Assembly: GCA_023145975.1 (NCBI GenBank)
Contig: JAGLCZ010000463.1
Coordinates: forward strand, 1 to 16,285
Reading direction: 5' to 3'
Source of the DNA: Candidatus Hydrogenedentota bacterium
GTDB lineage: Bacteria > Hydrogenedentota > Hydrogenedentia > Hydrogenedentales > CAITNO01
DNA length: 16,285 nucleotides
Position numbers and translations under genes: made by a program. The notes beneath the pieces are model-generated. The model was not told where the DNA came from, searched no databases, and saw nothing but the letters and a program-made list of their open reading frames with translations. Position 1 is the first letter of the stretch. Every line of letters starts with the position of its first letter. Below are positions 14,425-16,285 of this stretch, in pieces.

Positions 14425-15143
14425 GCCAATGGATCACCTGCAAAACGTCTCATACTGATAATATCCACCGCCATGTGTGAACTGAGAGTTGCCAGATACA
14501 ACGCGGTATGGGCTATATCTTCCGGCTGCATCCATTCGCTCTTATCACGATGGGGCATAGCATCTTGTGAAAGCTTCGTATCCACCCCGCCTGGACACAG
14601 AGCATGTGCTGCAATATTATAGTCCCGCAATTCAAGGTTTAGACTTTTGGTAAGACTGTTCATGGCGTGTTTGGCAGCGCCGTAAGCGGCTTGTTCAGGC
14701 AATGCTTTGATACCTGTTACGCTGGAAATATTGATGATGCGCCCAGAACGACGGGTCATCATCCCGGGTAATACGCCCTGTACAAATAAGAATGCACTGG
14801 TTACATTCACGTTCAACGCCTGCGTCCATTCTTCCAGCGATAATTGATAGACCGGCTTGAAACGCGCTTCTCCCGCATTATTCACCAGAATATCTACGTG
14901 CCCAAAAGTATCAAGCGTTGTAGATACGGTACGACTAATATCTTCCGTGCGTGTTACATCGCAAACGATAGGCAACGCAGTTACACCCAATGCGCTAATA
15001 TCGACGGCAGTATGATCGAGTTCTGTCGGCGTACGTGCCGCCAACGCGATGTGACACCCTTCCCGGGCAAAAGCAAGGGCTATAGATCGCCCGATGCCGC
15101 GACCGGCACCCGTTATCAGAGCTGTTTTCCCTTTGAGTTTCAT
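14421..15143 (-). CDS. Short-chain dehydrogenase/reductase (classical SDR)
   Basis: This 240-residue NAD(P)-dependent oxidoreductase has a Rossmann fold. The cofactor loop is TGAGRGIG (11-18), Asp62 sits in CDVT, NNAG is at 88-91, and the catalytic set is Ser140 (NISS), Tyr154 and Lys158 (YGAAK), with PGG at 184-186. Arg37 in AARTPTE suggests a preference for NADP. It resembles FabG-like 3-oxoacyl reductases, but substrate cannot be read from the sequence. The C-terminus, MRRFAGDPLA, replaces the more usual VDGG ending of FabG, so a fatty-acid role is doubtful. The ATG at 15143 lies 3 nt after the YihY stop with no clear ribosome binding site, suggesting coupled translation. Its stop overlaps the recD2 ATG. 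The co-transcribed trio shows no evident common pathway. Confidence 0.92.
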   Translation of the reverse strand: MKLKGKTALITGAGRGIGRSIALAFAREGCHIALAARTPTELDHTAVDISALGVTALPIVCDVTRTEDISRTVSTTLDTFGHVDILVNNAGEARFKPVYQLSLEEWTQALNVNVTSAFLFVQGVLPGMMTRRSGRIINISSVTGIKALPEQAAYGAAKHAMNSLTKSLNLELRDYNIAAHALCPGGVDTKLSQDAMPHRDKSEWMQPEDIAHTALYLATLSSHMAVDIISMRRFAGDPLA

Positions 15144-15146
15144 AAG

Positions 15147-16285
15147 CTACGCAATACTATCCTGTTGAATATTTGTATTTTGGGAGAGACTGTTAATATC
15201 TGCATTCATAACTGCCGGGGATGCTGTGTCAATGCCTGCATATAATTCAATATATTCCTTGTCCTGACGGAACAACGATGGATCCTGCCCCGATTCCCGT
15301 ATTGCATTAATAACATCAATGACCTTTATCGCAGTGGGCGATTGAGCCGGCTGATAGGTTTCCGGGGTTGTTGCACAAGCAGTCACCAACTTGGCCTGTG
15401 TAAGGCTGTTAATGGTTTCGGTCACAAGACGTGAGGGAACATTCCAGTTTTCTGCTGCTTCTTTGACGGTCATGGGATACTGGGCATGCCTGAAACGGCG
15501 TGCCATCTCAACCATAAAACGCACGGCGAGGGCTTCACGATACGCAAAAGTAGCATGTTCCGCCAGACGCTCCATGGCAAAAGTCTTTTCGTTCTGATAG
15601 GCGTAGGACACCAACGCCCCAAAAAGAAGAATCAGCCAACTGAAATAGATGTACATTAATAAAAGCGGGAACAAGGCAAATGTGGAAAAAAACCAGGTAT
15701 ATCGTGTGAGCCCGGTCTGAAATTTCACATAGGACCAGGAATTAAGCATGTATAAAGCACTGCCTACAACCCCGCCCAAAAGCGCATATCGAAAATAGAC
15801 CTTCGTATTGGGAACAAACATATACACCAGGGTAAAGGTAAGACACAGTATCAAGAACTGTGTTCCCCGCAAACCAACTGCAAAAGGCCCAAGCATATCA
15901 ACAATGTACTGACTTTCCAATGCCGCACTGATCCCCATGATAAGCGCAGCAACAAAAGGAAGAAGCAAAGTGATCATCATATAATCGCTAACCACACGCA
16001 ACAGATTACGTTGCTGGCGAACCCCCCAAATACGGTTAAATGTATACTCCACATTACGCATAAACCCGAATACGGTACTTAATATGAAGAGCAGACCGGA
16101 AACACCAATAGCATGAGGGCTTTTTGCGCCTTCCTCAGCCAATCTCACCAATAGTTTCACGGGATTCTCGTAAGACGGGTCGTCGGTAATACTGTGTTCC
16201 TCTGTGAATATGGGAAAAATCCAACCAATAAGTTCTTGTTTCAGCAAGGCGTCACTTTCTTCAGGAAGACGTCTTGGAACTTCAG
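15147..16285 (-). CDS. YihY/BrkB family membrane protein, 5' end outside window
   Basis: The frame is open to the right edge; the TTG at 16247 is internal, since codons EVPRRLPEESDA precede it without a stop. Counting from that TTG, 366 residues are visible. Hydrophobic segments lie at about 45-64, 88-110, 131-146, 154-174 and 185-215. The last, ALFPLLLMYIYFSWLILLFG (181-200), is a hallmark of the YihY/BrkB family (formerly misnamed ribonuclease BN). These are inner-membrane proteins of uncertain, possibly transport, function. The N-terminal first helices are missing from view. After the membrane domain comes a soluble tail of about 150 residues. Its first part, MTVKEAAENWNVPSRLVTET (239-258), looks like a winged-helix fold and is followed by a disordered Ser/Asn/Gln-rich end. 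It heads the minus-strand operon with the SDR and recD2. Confidence 0.9.
   Translation of the reverse strand, partial: EVPRRLPEESDALLKQELIGWIFPIFTEEHSITDDPSYENPVKLLVRLAEEGAKSPHAIGVSGLLFILSTVFGFMRNVEYTFNRIWGVRQQRNLLRVVSDYMMITLLLPFVAALIMGISAALESQYIVDMLGPFAVGLRGTQFLILCLTFTLVYMFVPNTKVYFRYALLGGVVGSALYMLNSWSYVKFQTGLTRYTWFFSTFALFPLLLMYIYFSWLILLFGALVSYAYQNEKTFAMERLAEHATFAYREALAVRFMVEMARRFRHAQYPMTVKEAAENWNVPSRLVTETINSLTQAKLVTACATTPETYQPAQSPTAIKVIDVINAIRESGQDPSLFRQDKEYIELYAGIDTASPAVMNADINSLSQNTNIQQDSIA

Noticed and set aside
1..16285. Mobile element, CRISPR, defence island or phage remnant
   Set aside because: No transposase, integrase, direct-repeat array, tRNA or phage gene was seen on either strand. 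RecD2, SDR and YihY are ordinary chromosomal genes.

Overview
This is a 16.3 kb bacterial chromosomal window. Coding density is high, GC looks moderate, and the longest gene-free stretch is 273 bp (3439-3711). No RNA genes, insertion sequences, CRISPR arrays, phage genes or attachment sites were seen. Core genes (pheS, pheT, zapA-like, recD2) sit beside secreted carbohydrate-type proteins: an Asp-box sialidase-like protein, a putative TIM-barrel protein and a DUF6807/PmoA-like protein. That mix is familiar from Planctomycetes/Verrucomicrobia/Lentisphaerae relatives and from uncultured lineages such as Hydrogenedentota or Sumerlaeota. The lineage is inferred from gene content only and is weakly supported.

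Layout. (1) 1-2570, minus strand: a probable operon read right to left. It holds a secreted four-Asp-box sialidase-superfamily protein, then a secreted protein of unknown family, then a gene cut by the window edge whose ATG overlaps the preceding stop (ATGA). (2) 2776-3438, minus: a TrhA/hemolysin III (PAQR-type) membrane protein with its own extended -10 promoter candidate. (3) 3712-7340, plus: a YkgJ-type cysteine-cluster protein, a HAD phosphatase, a secreted DUF6807 protein and a free-standing E2-type acyltransferase with no lipoyl domain. (4) 7433-12166, plus: a YggS-type PLP protein, pheS, pheT, a small coiled-coil gene and a ZapA-like gene. From pheS onward these are tightly packed, with 1-nt, GTGA and ATGA junctions. 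(5) 12169-16285, minus: a YihY/BrkB membrane protein (5' end outside the window), an SDR oxidoreductase and RecD2 helicase, with a 3-nt gap and an ATGA overlap. This operon converges on the zapA-like gene with only 2 bp between stop codons.

How they fit together. pheS/pheT form phenylalanyl-tRNA synthetase, and linkage of pheT to zapA is common in bacteria. The coiled-coil gene coupled between them is a candidate division-accessory protein. The 1-2570 cluster looks like machinery for an extracellular or periplasmic glycan, with substrate unknown.

Nothing here is clearly a new defence or mobile system. The parts most worth following up are the left-end secreted cluster, the coiled-coil/ZapA pair and the lone E2-type acyltransferase.
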